From: an uncultured Lachnospiraceae bacterium
Lineage (GTDB): Bacteria > Bacillota > Clostridia > Lachnospirales > Lachnospiraceae
Direction of reading: 5' to 3'
DNA: 44,692 nucleotides
NCBI GenBank assembly: GCA_947624815.1
Contig: CANQME010000010.1
Coordinates: 1 to 44,692, forward strand
The notes below the pieces were generated by a model. That model was not told the origin of the DNA. It did not search any database and was given only the letters and a program-made list of their open reading frames with translations. The first letter of the stretch is position 1. Each line of letters opens with the position of its first letter. Below, piece by piece: positions 19,327 through 26,723 of the stretch. The translations under genes were made by a program, and so were the position numbers.

Positions 19327-20682
19327 CTATTTCCCCTCTGCTCCTTCCGGCCCCGCCATCATATACAGCCCCTGAATGATACTGAACAGGATAAATGTAC
19401 TCAGGATCGAGCTTCCTCCGTAGCTGACCAGAGGCAGCGTAACTCCGGTGGAAGGAATGAATTTGATCACGCCTCCCACGGTGAGAAATACCTGAACGAT
19501 ATAGACGGTGCCGAGACCGAACGCCGTCAGCTTGTAGAATGTGTCCTTCAGCTGACCCGCGATCAGAACGAACTGAAGGAAGCAGCCCAGGCAGATCAGA
19601 AGCAGGCAGAGCGCGAACAGGGCGCCCAGCTCCTCCGAGACGGCCGCGAAGATGAAATCCTTCTCCACGACCGGGATCTTCCGCGGCATCCCTTCATAAA
19701 GTCCCAGTCCGAACCAACTTCCGGTGCCGATGGCGAACAGGGACTGGGTGATCTGATAGCCCTTATCGTCGATATCCGACCAGGGATCCCGCCAGGCAAG
19801 CACCCGGTTCCGTACATGGGAAAAGAGCCGGTACGCCGCCGCGGCTGCCAGGCTGCCGCTCAAAACCCCCGCTCCCATCCAGCGCAGATCCGACGTGGCC
19901 GCATACAGCATGAACAGATACGCCGTAAAGAAGATCAGGGCGCTTCCCAGATCCCTGGACAGCACCAGGATCAGCACATGGACGGCCGCTGCCGCCGTGG
20001 TCACGGCGATGTGCCGGAATCCGGTCGAACGGTCAAGCATTCCGGCGATAAAGAGCACATACAGAATCTTCACGAATTCCGAAGGCTGCACGGAGAAGAT
20101 CCCGATGTCCAGAGACAGCTGCGCGCCGAAGCTGGTATTGCCTGCCAGGCATACCGCCCCCAGCAGAAGGATCCCAAGGATCCCGTAAAACCATGTCATT
20201 TTCCGTAAAAGACGCACCCTGTCGATGATCACGGGGATGATCCAGGTGACCGAGGCCGATACGGCCGCGATGATGAACTGGCGGACCGCCCGGTCGTAGC
20301 TCAGCCTCGTCAGCATAAGGAAGCCGACGCAAAGGAGCATGCACATATTATTGACGAGAAGCCTGGACGCCCGGGGATATAAGGCCCGGTACACATAGAT
20401 AAAGCACAGGAAAAAGACGACCTGCATCCCATAAAACGCCGCAACGGCGGTGTCGAGGGTATTCATGCAGATCACACTGAAGGCGATCAGATGCAGAAGC
20501 AGCATCAGAAGGATCTGCCTTCCGCAGATCTTCTTCCTCTTCCGCTCATCGACGCTGAAATACCGGAAATTCAGATACGTATAAAAAGCCATAATAAGGA
20601 ACAGCAGGTACCGTGTCCACGACACGTATACATGCAGGATGTTCTGTATCACGGTATGGTTAAATGAAGACAAATCGATCAT
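19327..20682 (-). CDS. FtsW/RodA/SpoVE family peptidoglycan glycosyltransferase
   Basis: A 451-residue polytopic protein of the SEDS family, which polymerises lipid II into glycan strands. The C-terminal half carries family stretches: QPSEFVKILYVLFIAGMLD, SRDLGSALIFFTAYLFMLY, the loop with YQITQSLFAIGTGSWFG then GLYEGMPRKIPVVEKDFIFA, and the end GVTLPLVSYGGSSILSTFI. An extra N-terminal block of several TM segments (residues 15-150) precedes the core. GGAGG lies about 10 bases before the ATG, 33 bases after the U32 gene. It is paired with the class B PBP that follows. Confidence 0.92.
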   Translation of the reverse strand: MIDLSSFNHTVIQNILHVYVSWTRYLLFLIMAFYTYLNFRYFSVDERKRKKICGRQILLMLLLHLIAFSVICMNTLDTAVAAFYGMQVVFFLCFIYVYRALYPRASRLLVNNMCMLLCVGFLMLTRLSYDRAVRQFIIAAVSASVTWIIPVIIDRVRLLRKMTWFYGILGILLLGAVCLAGNTSFGAQLSLDIGIFSVQPSEFVKILYVLFIAGMLDRSTGFRHIAVTTAAAAVHVLILVLSRDLGSALIFFTAYLFMLYAATSDLRWMGAGVLSGSLAAAAAYRLFSHVRNRVLAWRDPWSDIDDKGYQITQSLFAIGTGSWFGLGLYEGMPRKIPVVEKDFIFAAVSEELGALFALCLLLICLGCFLQFVLIAGQLKDTFYKLTAFGLGTVYIVQVFLTVGGVIKFIPSTGVTLPLVSYGGSSILSTFILFSIIQGLYMMAGPEGAEGK

Positions 20683-20715
20683 TCCGATGGATCCTCCAAC
20701 TTTCGCCGCTCCCGT

Positions 20716-23274
20716 CTACTCTACGCCGCGCTTCATATGCCCTCTCGTGAAATCCATCCGCATCTCCTGTCTCACGTCCGGGGAACCGCTTTCCGTAAGG
20801 GAAGCGCCCTCCCGCAGATATGCGTCTGCGAAGGCTCTCACCATATCCGAAAGCTGCCGCGGCGACTCGTCCAGGAACTGGAGACGCAGCACCTCCGGTT
20901 CCAGCGTTCCGACTGTATCCTCCATCCCCAGAAGCATAAGAGGCGCCGGATTATAGATGGTATTATAGCAGAACGCGCAGTGATTGTATACGGGCAGCTC
21001 CTTGCCGGTGCGGTCCTTAAGGGAGAGAAGGCCCGGCTTTTTGTCGCAGCCGGACACGGTACGCCGGATACACTGAGCCGTAGTCATGACAGGAAACCAT
21101 CCATAGACGGTCAGCTCCTGCCCCGCGCAGCTCTCCGTACCCTGACGCCCTCGCATTGAAGTCCGCGCATTCTCCAGAAGCTCCTTCAGCTCGTGGGCGT
21201 TCAGCTCCAGCGGACAGGTCAGCCTCTCAAATCCCATCTGCAACAGCGTATCCGCAGCAAGATGGTTAAACTCATACAGATGATGATCCGCATACAAAGG
21301 CGGGAGTTTTGCGTCTCCGCTCTCTGCATAAAGGCGTCTCAGCAGGCCGGGCTCCTCCAGCGACCGGATCAGGAATCCGTCGAAGCCGGCGCCGCACAGC
21401 TCTTTTCTCCGTTCGCCGAAGAAGGACTCTGCCTCCGTCCGGCAGATCGCCGGCATCGCGAGAACACATTTCTTTCCCGCAGTCCGGCACTGCATAACCG
21501 CCGAAGACCATGCCGATGCCGAAACCGCATCCGCTTCGAGCTGTATCTCCGCGATATCCGGTTCCTTCACGGCCGCCGCAAGCTGCTCCTGATTTGAGAC
21601 CAGCACGGAAATCCGGGGCCGCCATTTACGCGGTTTTCTGTCCGCCGCCGGTTCTGTCACGTTATCGAAACCCCGTTCCGCATGTAAGCCTGCTCCGTCT
21701 TCGGAAGGCTGTTCCGTCACTGCGTCCGTTCTGCCGGAACATTTTCCCGCAGTGGAATCCGTTCCGTCTTCGAAAGGCTGCTGCGCCGGGCAAACCGTTC
21801 CTTCTTCAGATGGCCGGTTTCCCGTTTCGTCCGCTTTCACGGCCGGTCTGCGGTACGGCCGCAGGATCGCCTCCTTCAGCTTCTCAAGTCCTTCCCGGCG
21901 CAGCTCATTCAGAGCCTGGACCGGGACGAACAGATTCTCTCCCGCGCGGATATCCAGCGAGACAAATTCAAACGGCGTTCCGCCGGTCTTATTGATCTGC
22001 CGCCTGAGCCGTTCCTCCGTCACCGGCTGGTTCTGCGCGGTCTCTGCCACGGCTCCGGTCACCTCTGCGGCCGCGCCGCATTCCGTCCCGTCCGAAGGCG
22101 CTGCACCGGCCCGCCACAGCCGTAGTCTCAGGGCTTCCCCCTCCAGGGCCGTCAGTCTGCCGCAGACGGCCTCCTTTTTCTCTGTCTCAATATAGGTCTT
22201 CTCCAGATACGCGATCAGCACCCTGTTTACCTGCCGGAATTCCGGCTTCTCCTTAAGCGCCAGCATATCCTTTCCGTTATGCTTCCGGTAGTATCCCTCC
22301 GTCTGACCGCCCCGGTCGAAGAGTTCCGTAAGGATCTTCCTGTCTCCGTCCTCCACACGGTACCCGTTCCGGCCCTCCCTCAGATACAGATCCAGGTATT
22401 TCCGGTATACGCTGACCACTCCGGCCGTATATACGGGGCTTTTCATCCGTCCCTCGATCTTAAGGGAATAGACCCCGCTTTCCAGAATATCCGGAAGAAG
22501 ATCCAGGGTACAGAGGTCCTTCATACTCATCAGGTAGCGCTCGTTTGGACTGTTTCGCAGATTCCGTCCGGGCAGGTCTCTACGGTTCTGCCCGTTTCTG
22601 CCGGATGCGGCCTGCCCGCGGCCGCTGGCGTCGTACGGAAGGCGGCACGGCTGCGCACAGCGTCCCCGGTTGCCGCTGCGTCCGCCGATCAGGCTGCTCA
22701 GCAGGCACTGACCGGAATAGCAGAAGCATAAAGCCCCGTGGACGAAGCTTTCGATCTCGATATCCACCTTCTCATGAATCGTCTTCAGTTCCGCAAGGGA
22801 CAGCTCCCTCGCCGTCACGACCCGGGTCGCTCCCATCTCCTTAAGGAGCCGCGCGCCTTCGGCCCCGGTGATCGTCATCTGCGTGCTTGCATGGACATGC
22901 AGATCGGGAAACCACCGCCGCACCGCCGCAAGGACGCCCAGATCCTGGACGATGACCGCATCCAGTCCCCGCTCATAATAGGGCGCCAGAAAGCCGTACA
23001 GGCCGTCCAGCTCCTTCTCCTTGACCAGCGTATTCACGGTCAGATACAGGGACACGCCGTGGAGATGGGCGTAATCGATGGCCTCAAGCATCCGATCCTC
23101 GCTGAGGTTCTCCGCATACGCCCTGGCCCCGAACCGGCTTCCGCCGATATAGACCGCGTCCGCCCCGGCGGCGACGGCTGCCTTCAGGCTCTCAAAGGAG
23201 CCGGCCGGAGCCAGCAGCTCCGCCCTTGCTTTCGTATGTTCCTTCCGGCCTTCCGGCCGCTCACTGTATTCCAT
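20716..23274 (-). CDS. U32 family peptidase-like protein with expanded linker (RlhA/TrhP-like)
   Basis: An 852-residue member of peptidase family U32. The N-terminal part has ELLAPAGSFESLKAAVAAGA then DAVYIGG, and ESFVHGALCFCYSGQCLLSS with RGRCAQPCRLPY, the cysteine motifs of the family. Several U32 members act in 5-hydroxylation of tRNA or rRNA (TrhP, RlhA), using an iron-sulfur cluster held by Cys. A collagenase/DUF3656-type C-terminal region follows. Odd features are a charged insert after the Cys motif and a long low-complexity stretch (DNA about 21640-21830) built from degenerate repeats. The start at 23274 has GGAG upstream. It lies after a terminator behind zapA and 33 bases before the FtsW/RodA gene. 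Confidence 0.85.
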   Translation of the reverse strand: MEYSERPEGRKEHTKARAELLAPAGSFESLKAAVAAGADAVYIGGSRFGARAYAENLSEDRMLEAIDYAHLHGVSLYLTVNTLVKEKELDGLYGFLAPYYERGLDAVIVQDLGVLAAVRRWFPDLHVHASTQMTITGAEGARLLKEMGATRVVTARELSLAELKTIHEKVDIEIESFVHGALCFCYSGQCLLSSLIGGRSGNRGRCAQPCRLPYDASGRGQAASGRNGQNRRDLPGRNLRNSPNERYLMSMKDLCTLDLLPDILESGVYSLKIEGRMKSPVYTAGVVSVYRKYLDLYLREGRNGYRVEDGDRKILTELFDRGGQTEGYYRKHNGKDMLALKEKPEFRQVNRVLIAYLEKTYIETEKKEAVCGRLTALEGEALRLRLWRAGAAPSDGTECGAAAEVTGAVAETAQNQPVTEERLRRQINKTGGTPFEFVSLDIRAGENLFVPVQALNELRREGLEKLKEAILRPYRRPAVKADETGNRPSEEGTVCPAQQPFEDGTDSTAGKCSGRTDAVTEQPSEDGAGLHAERGFDNVTEPAADRKPRKWRPRISVLVSNQEQLAAAVKEPDIAEIQLEADAVSASAWSSAVMQCRTAGKKCVLAMPAICRTEAESFFGERRKELCGAGFDGFLIRSLEEPGLLRRLYAESGDAKLPPLYADHHLYEFNHLAADTLLQMGFERLTCPLELNAHELKELLENARTSMRGRQGTESCAGQELTVYGWFPVMTTAQCIRRTVSGCDKKPGLLSLKDRTGKELPVYNHCAFCYNTIYNPAPLMLLGMEDTVGTLEPEVLRLQFLDESPRQLSDMVRAFADAYLREGASLTESGSPDVRQEMRMDFTRGHMKRGVE
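21694..21816. repeat. Degenerate 18-bp repeats inside the U32 gene
   Basis: TCCGTCTTCGGAAGGCTG (21694-21711) recurs with one change at 21763-21780 and with several changes at 21799-21816. They encode the recurring acidic PSEDG/PFEDG units of the linker in the U32 protein. Confidence 0.6.
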
Positions 23275-23290
23275 CGCTTCGCTCCGTCCG

Positions 23291-23331
23291 AAAAAGAAGA
23301 TCCCGCAAGCAGGATTCTCGCGGGATGCTTC
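23291..23331 (-). terminator. Intrinsic terminator between zapA and the U32 gene
   Basis: On the minus strand GAAG and ATCCCGC pair with GCGGGAT and CTTC (one bulged base, 13-base loop), followed by TTTTT at 23291-23295. It begins directly after the zapA stop and just upstream of the U32 start. Confidence 0.7.
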
Positions 23332-23333
23332 GG

Positions 23334-23771
23334 TCAATATCTGCGGTTATTGTTCTGGCCGCCGTACGAACCGCCGTTCTTACGGTTCTGAACGGACGTC
23401 GCTTCCAGCGCCCGCAGCTTCAGAAGCTCCTCCTGGGCACGTTCCAGCTCCCTCTCCCTGCGTTCCAGGTTCATCTGCGTTGTAACCAGCTCGTGCTTCA
23501 GGCCATAAGTTTCCTTCTCCATCTCCTCGCAGCGCCGGTTGCTTTCCTCCACCTTCGCCATCGCCTTAAAATAATCGTCAGCGATGTTGAGCGCCACCAT
23601 CACGGCCTGGTACTCCTGACTCTGCCTGGAGAAGCGGTCCTGCTTCTTAAGCTCGTTCATCTTCCCCGTAATATACCCGGCGACCTTCTGAAAATATTCC
23701 TGATCCTCCGCTCCTCCCAGCGTATAGATCTTGCCGTCGATCAGAACCTCCGCGTAATTCTTGTCGTTCAT
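23334..23771 (-). CDS. zapA: Cell division protein ZapA
   Basis: A 145-residue ZapA: it bundles FtsZ filaments at the Z ring. The N-terminal domain has the family pattern AEVLIDGKIYTLGGAEDQEYFQKVAGYI then MNELKK. A long coiled coil (residues ~60-120, with many Glu, Arg and Leu) follows, and a short tail rich in Asn, Gly and Arg. The start at 23771 overlaps the aldo/keto reductase stop codon as ATGA, with GGGGG upstream, so translation is coupled. A 59-codon upstream extension lies inside the reductase gene and is not real. A terminator stands just after it. Confidence 0.9.
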   Translation of the reverse strand: MNDKNYAEVLIDGKIYTLGGAEDQEYFQKVAGYITGKMNELKKQDRFSRQSQEYQAVMVALNIADDYFKAMAKVEESNRRCEEMEKETYGLKHELVTTQMNLERRERELERAQEELLKLRALEATSVQNRKNGGSYGGQNNNRRY

Positions 23772-24796
23772 TGATTTTTGCCCCCTGCATTCATGAATTG
23801 ATCTGTCCCAAGCGCGATCCTGTCGATCATCCGCAGTTCTTCTTCCGTAAAATCTGTATTCCTGACGGCCCCGATATTCTGAAGGATCTGCTCCGGCTTC
23901 GACGCGCCGATCAGCACGCTCGCGACGGCGCCGTCCCTTAAGATCCACGCCAGCGCCATCTCAGCCAGCGTCTGGCCGCGGCCGGCCGCCAGCTCGTTAA
24001 GCTCCCGGATCTGACCGAGACGTTCCTCCGTCAGGGCGCTTTCCGTCAGGAACCTTCCATCGGTCCTTACGCGGCTGTCCGCCGGGATTCCCTTCAGGTA
24101 TCTGTCCGTCAGCATCCCCTGGGCCAGCGGGCTGAAGCAGATCATGCCCTTCCCGAGCCTGCGGGAGGTCTCCTTCAGACCGTTCTTCTCAACCGTCCTG
24201 TTGAAAATATTATAGCTGTTCTGATTGATCACAAAGGGGCATTTCAGCTCCTTAAGGATCGCCGCCGCCCGCTCAAGGGTCGGTCCGTCGTAATTGGAAA
24301 GGCCCGCATACAGCGCCTTTCCGCTCTTCACCGCCTGATCAAGAGCGCCCATCGTCTCTTCCAGAGGCGTCTGCGGATCCATCCGGTGATGATAGAAAAT
24401 ATCCACATACGGAAGGCCCATCCGTTCCAGACTCTGATCCAGACTTGCCAGCAGGTACTTGCGGCTCCCGAAATCGCCGTAGGGACCCGGCCACATATCG
24501 TATCCGGCCTTCGTGCTGATGATCAGCTCGTCCCGGTACGGCATCAGGTCTTCCTTTAAGATCCTTCCGAAATTGCGCTCCGCGCTTCCGGGCGCAGGCC
24601 CGTAGTTATTGGCCAGATCGAAATGCGTGATCCCATGGTCAAAGGCTGTGCGGCACATCTGCCTCATATTGTCGAACGGGGCCGTATCGCCGAAATTATG
24701 CCAGAGCCCTAGCGACACCGCCGGAAGCTTCAGCCCGCTCTCGCCGCAGCGGTTGTACGGCATCGTATCGTAACGGTTTTCAGCTGCCTGATACAT
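23768..24796 (-). CDS. Aldo/keto reductase, YghZ/GPR-like
   Basis: A 342-residue NADPH-dependent reductase of the AKR14 (YghZ) group, which reduces aldehydes such as glyceraldehyde 3-phosphate or methylglyoxal. The start YQAAENRYDTMPYNRCGESG and SGLKLPAVSLGLWHNFG match the family. The catalytic tetrad is visible as DLANNY (Asp, Tyr), STKAGY (Lys) and YHHRMD (His). SNYDG and the late SVLIGASKPEQI are cofactor-binding stretches. The start at 24796 has AGGAGG 8 bases upstream; the 19-codon extension is not family-like. It lies between ruvB and zapA, an unusual place for a metabolic enzyme. Confidence 0.92.
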   Translation of the reverse strand: MYQAAENRYDTMPYNRCGESGLKLPAVSLGLWHNFGDTAPFDNMRQMCRTAFDHGITHFDLANNYGPAPGSAERNFGRILKEDLMPYRDELIISTKAGYDMWPGPYGDFGSRKYLLASLDQSLERMGLPYVDIFYHHRMDPQTPLEETMGALDQAVKSGKALYAGLSNYDGPTLERAAAILKELKCPFVINQNSYNIFNRTVEKNGLKETSRRLGKGMICFSPLAQGMLTDRYLKGIPADSRVRTDGRFLTESALTEERLGQIRELNELAAGRGQTLAEMALAWILRDGAVASVLIGASKPEQILQNIGAVRNTDFTEEELRMIDRIALGTDQFMNAGGKNQ

Positions 24797-24919
24797 TCCA
24801 TCTTCCTCCTGAACTGATTCTGTTTTTTCATCCGTTTCTGCCGGTCTCTTCATTCGCCGTCTTTGCTCCCTGATATTCGCATAGCGAGTCTGGGCAGCAG
24901 CTCCTGCCGGAAGCTGTCC

Positions 24920-25915
24920 TTATTCCATCTCCAGCCCAAGATGCCTGTATGCGTTCTCCGTCGCCACCCGGCCGCGCGGCGTGCGGTTGATCAGTCCGTT
25001 CATCAGCAGATACGGCTCATAGACGTCCTCCAGCGTGCCCGCGTCCTCTCCCAGCGCCGCAGCCAGGGTATCGAGCCCTACCGGCCCGCCGGAGAACTTC
25101 CGGATGATCGTCGTCAGGATAGCGCGGTCGTTATTGTCCAGTCCGAGCTTGTCTACATCCAGCATATCTAGCGCAAAATCCGCCACCTGCCTGGTGATGA
25201 CGCCGTCATACTTGACCTGGGCGAAATCCCGGACGCGCTTCAAAAGCCGGTTGGCAAGCCGCGGCGTCCCTCTGGACCGCCGCGCCAGCTCCATCGCCCC
25301 CTCTTCCTCAATCGTCACGTCCAGTACCTTCGCGGACCGCAGGATGATGGTCTTAAGCTCCTTCGGCGTATAGAATTCCAGCTTCTGCACCACGCCGAAG
25401 CGGTCCCGCAGCGGAGCTGTCAGAAGACCGGCCCTGGTCGTAGCGCCTACCAGTGTGAAATGTGGAAGCTCCAGCCGCATCGACCTCACGGACGACTCCT
25501 TGCCAAGCATAATGTCTATGGCGTAGTCCTCCATGGCCGGGTACAAAAGCTCCTCCACCTGCCGGTTCAGCCGGTGGATCTCATCGACAAACAGAACGTC
25601 TCCCTCATGCAAGTTGTTCAGGATCGCCGCCATCTCTCCCGGTTTCTCGATTGCAGGTCCGGATGTGACCTTCATATTCACGCCCATCTCGTTGGCAATG
25701 ATCCCGGCCAGCGTGGTCTTACCCAGGCCGGGCGGACCGTAGAACAACACATGGTCCAGCGAATCGCCTCTGGACCTGGCTGCGTCGATATAGACCTTCA
25801 GCATGGATTTCAGGCGTTCCTGACCGATATAGTCCTCCAGATACTGGGGACGCAGGCCGGATTCCACCTTCTCGTCTTCCGCTGTCAGTTCCGTATTAAT
25901 GATCCTTCGCTCCAT
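24920..25915 (-). CDS. ruvB: Holliday junction branch migration ATPase RuvB
   Basis: A 331-residue AAA+ helicase that drives branch migration with RuvA. The opening [17 protein letters not shown] is typical. Walker [10 protein letters not shown], Walker [12 protein letters not shown], sensor 1 [19 protein letters not shown] and the C-terminal winged-helix domain ([20 protein letters not shown]) are all present. It starts 53 bases after ruvA and shares its promoter. The ribosome binding site is weak (GGAT), suggesting coupling or leader effects. Confidence 0.97.
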   Translation of the reverse strand: MERRIINTELTAEDEKVESGLRPQYLEDYIGQERLKSMLKVYIDAARSRGDSLDHVLFYGPPGLGKTTLAGIIANEMGVNMKVTSGPAIEKPGEMAAILNNLHEGDVLFVDEIHRLNRQVEELLYPAMEDYAIDIMLGKESSVRSMRLELPHFTLVGATTRAGLLTAPLRDRFGVVQKLEFYTPKELKTIILRSAKVLDVTIEEEGAMELARRSRGTPRLANRLLKRVRDFAQVKYDGVITRQVADFALDMLDVDKLGLDNNDRAILTTIIRKFSGGPVGLDTLAAALGEDAGTLEDVYEPYLLMNGLINRTPRGRVATENAYRHLGLEME

Positions 25916-25968
25916 AACTATTTATCCAACCGCCTTTATCTGCCATATTCCCGATCATCCGATCCCGA

Positions 25969-26595
25969 CTAAAGCATATACCTGAGCGACGCCTTCAGGA
26001 TCTGTTCCGGCGTCATATCTTCGGCTCCTTCGACCCTGCGCACCGCTTTCGTCGCTTCCACAGGCGAATAGCCCAGCGCCACCAGCGCGTCCACGGCTTC
26101 CTTCGCCGCTCCGGTCATCCCCGACGCCGTCCGTCCGCCTGCAAAACCGGCCGGGCCGGCCGCATCCTCTGCCAGGGACGGCAGCACGTCCTCCATGGAT
26201 ACCTTCTCCTTCAGATCCAGGATCACCCGCTGCGCCGTCTTCAGTCCGATTCCGGGAGCCTTCGAGATCGCCTTCGCATCCCCGGAAATGATCGCCAGAC
26301 GCAGATCTGCCGGACTTAACGCAGACAAAAGCGCCAGCGCCCCCTTGGGGCCGACGCCGTTCACGCCGATCAGCTGCCGGAATATCTGCAGATCCTGACG
26401 GCTGCCGAACCCGTACAGGGTCATGGCGTCCTCCTGGACCTTCAGATACGTGTAGATCCGCACCTCGCTCCCAAGCGGAGGCAGCGTCTCCAGAAGCGAC
26501 AGCGGCACATGGATATTATACCCCACGGATCCGGCTTCCACCACGATCACATCTTCATCTACTTCGGCCAACGGACCCCGTACATAGGAGATCAT
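25969..26595 (-). CDS. ruvA: Holliday junction DNA helicase subunit RuvA
   Basis: A 208-residue junction-binding protein. Domain I is MISYVRGPLAEVDEDVIVVE, followed by two helix-hairpin-helix motifs (IGVNGVGPKGALALLSAL and APGIGLKTAQRVILDLKEKV). The C-terminal domain that contacts RuvB (VDALVALGYSPVEATKAVRR) ends the protein. The start at 26595 has AAAGGGA upstream. It leads the ruvAB pair, with its own promoter and a leader hairpin. Confidence 0.96.
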   Translation of the reverse strand: MISYVRGPLAEVDEDVIVVEAGSVGYNIHVPLSLLETLPPLGSEVRIYTYLKVQEDAMTLYGFGSRQDLQIFRQLIGVNGVGPKGALALLSALSPADLRLAIISGDAKAISKAPGIGLKTAQRVILDLKEKVSMEDVLPSLAEDAAGPAGFAGGRTASGMTGAAKEAVDALVALGYSPVEATKAVRRVEGAEDMTPEQILKASLRYML

Positions 26596-26629
26596 AGAAC
26601 ATCCCTTTCCGCATCTGATATCATATAAA

Positions 26630-26660
26630 GGACCCGGCCTGAATGCCTCCAGACCGGGCC
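26630..26660 (-). promoter_or_regulatory. Strong hairpin in the ruvAB leader
   Basis: On the minus strand GGCCCGGTCTG pairs with CAGGCCGGGTCC (one bulge, one G-U), followed by the weak tract CCTTTATAT. It sits between the ruvA promoter and the ruvA start, so it may terminate, attenuate or stabilise that transcript. Confidence 0.5.
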
Positions 26661-26678
26661 GAGAAAACATCTGTGATT

Positions 26679-26707
26679 ATTTTATCATAAGCGTAAATCG
26701 TTTGCAA
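26679..26707 (-). promoter_or_regulatory. Promoter of ruvAB
   Basis: TTGCAA (26702-26707) and TAAAAT (26679-26684) on the minus strand have a 17-base spacer. It lies just downstream of the surface protein stop codon. Confidence 0.7.
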
Positions 26708-26723
26708 GTAGAACGGCGGTATT

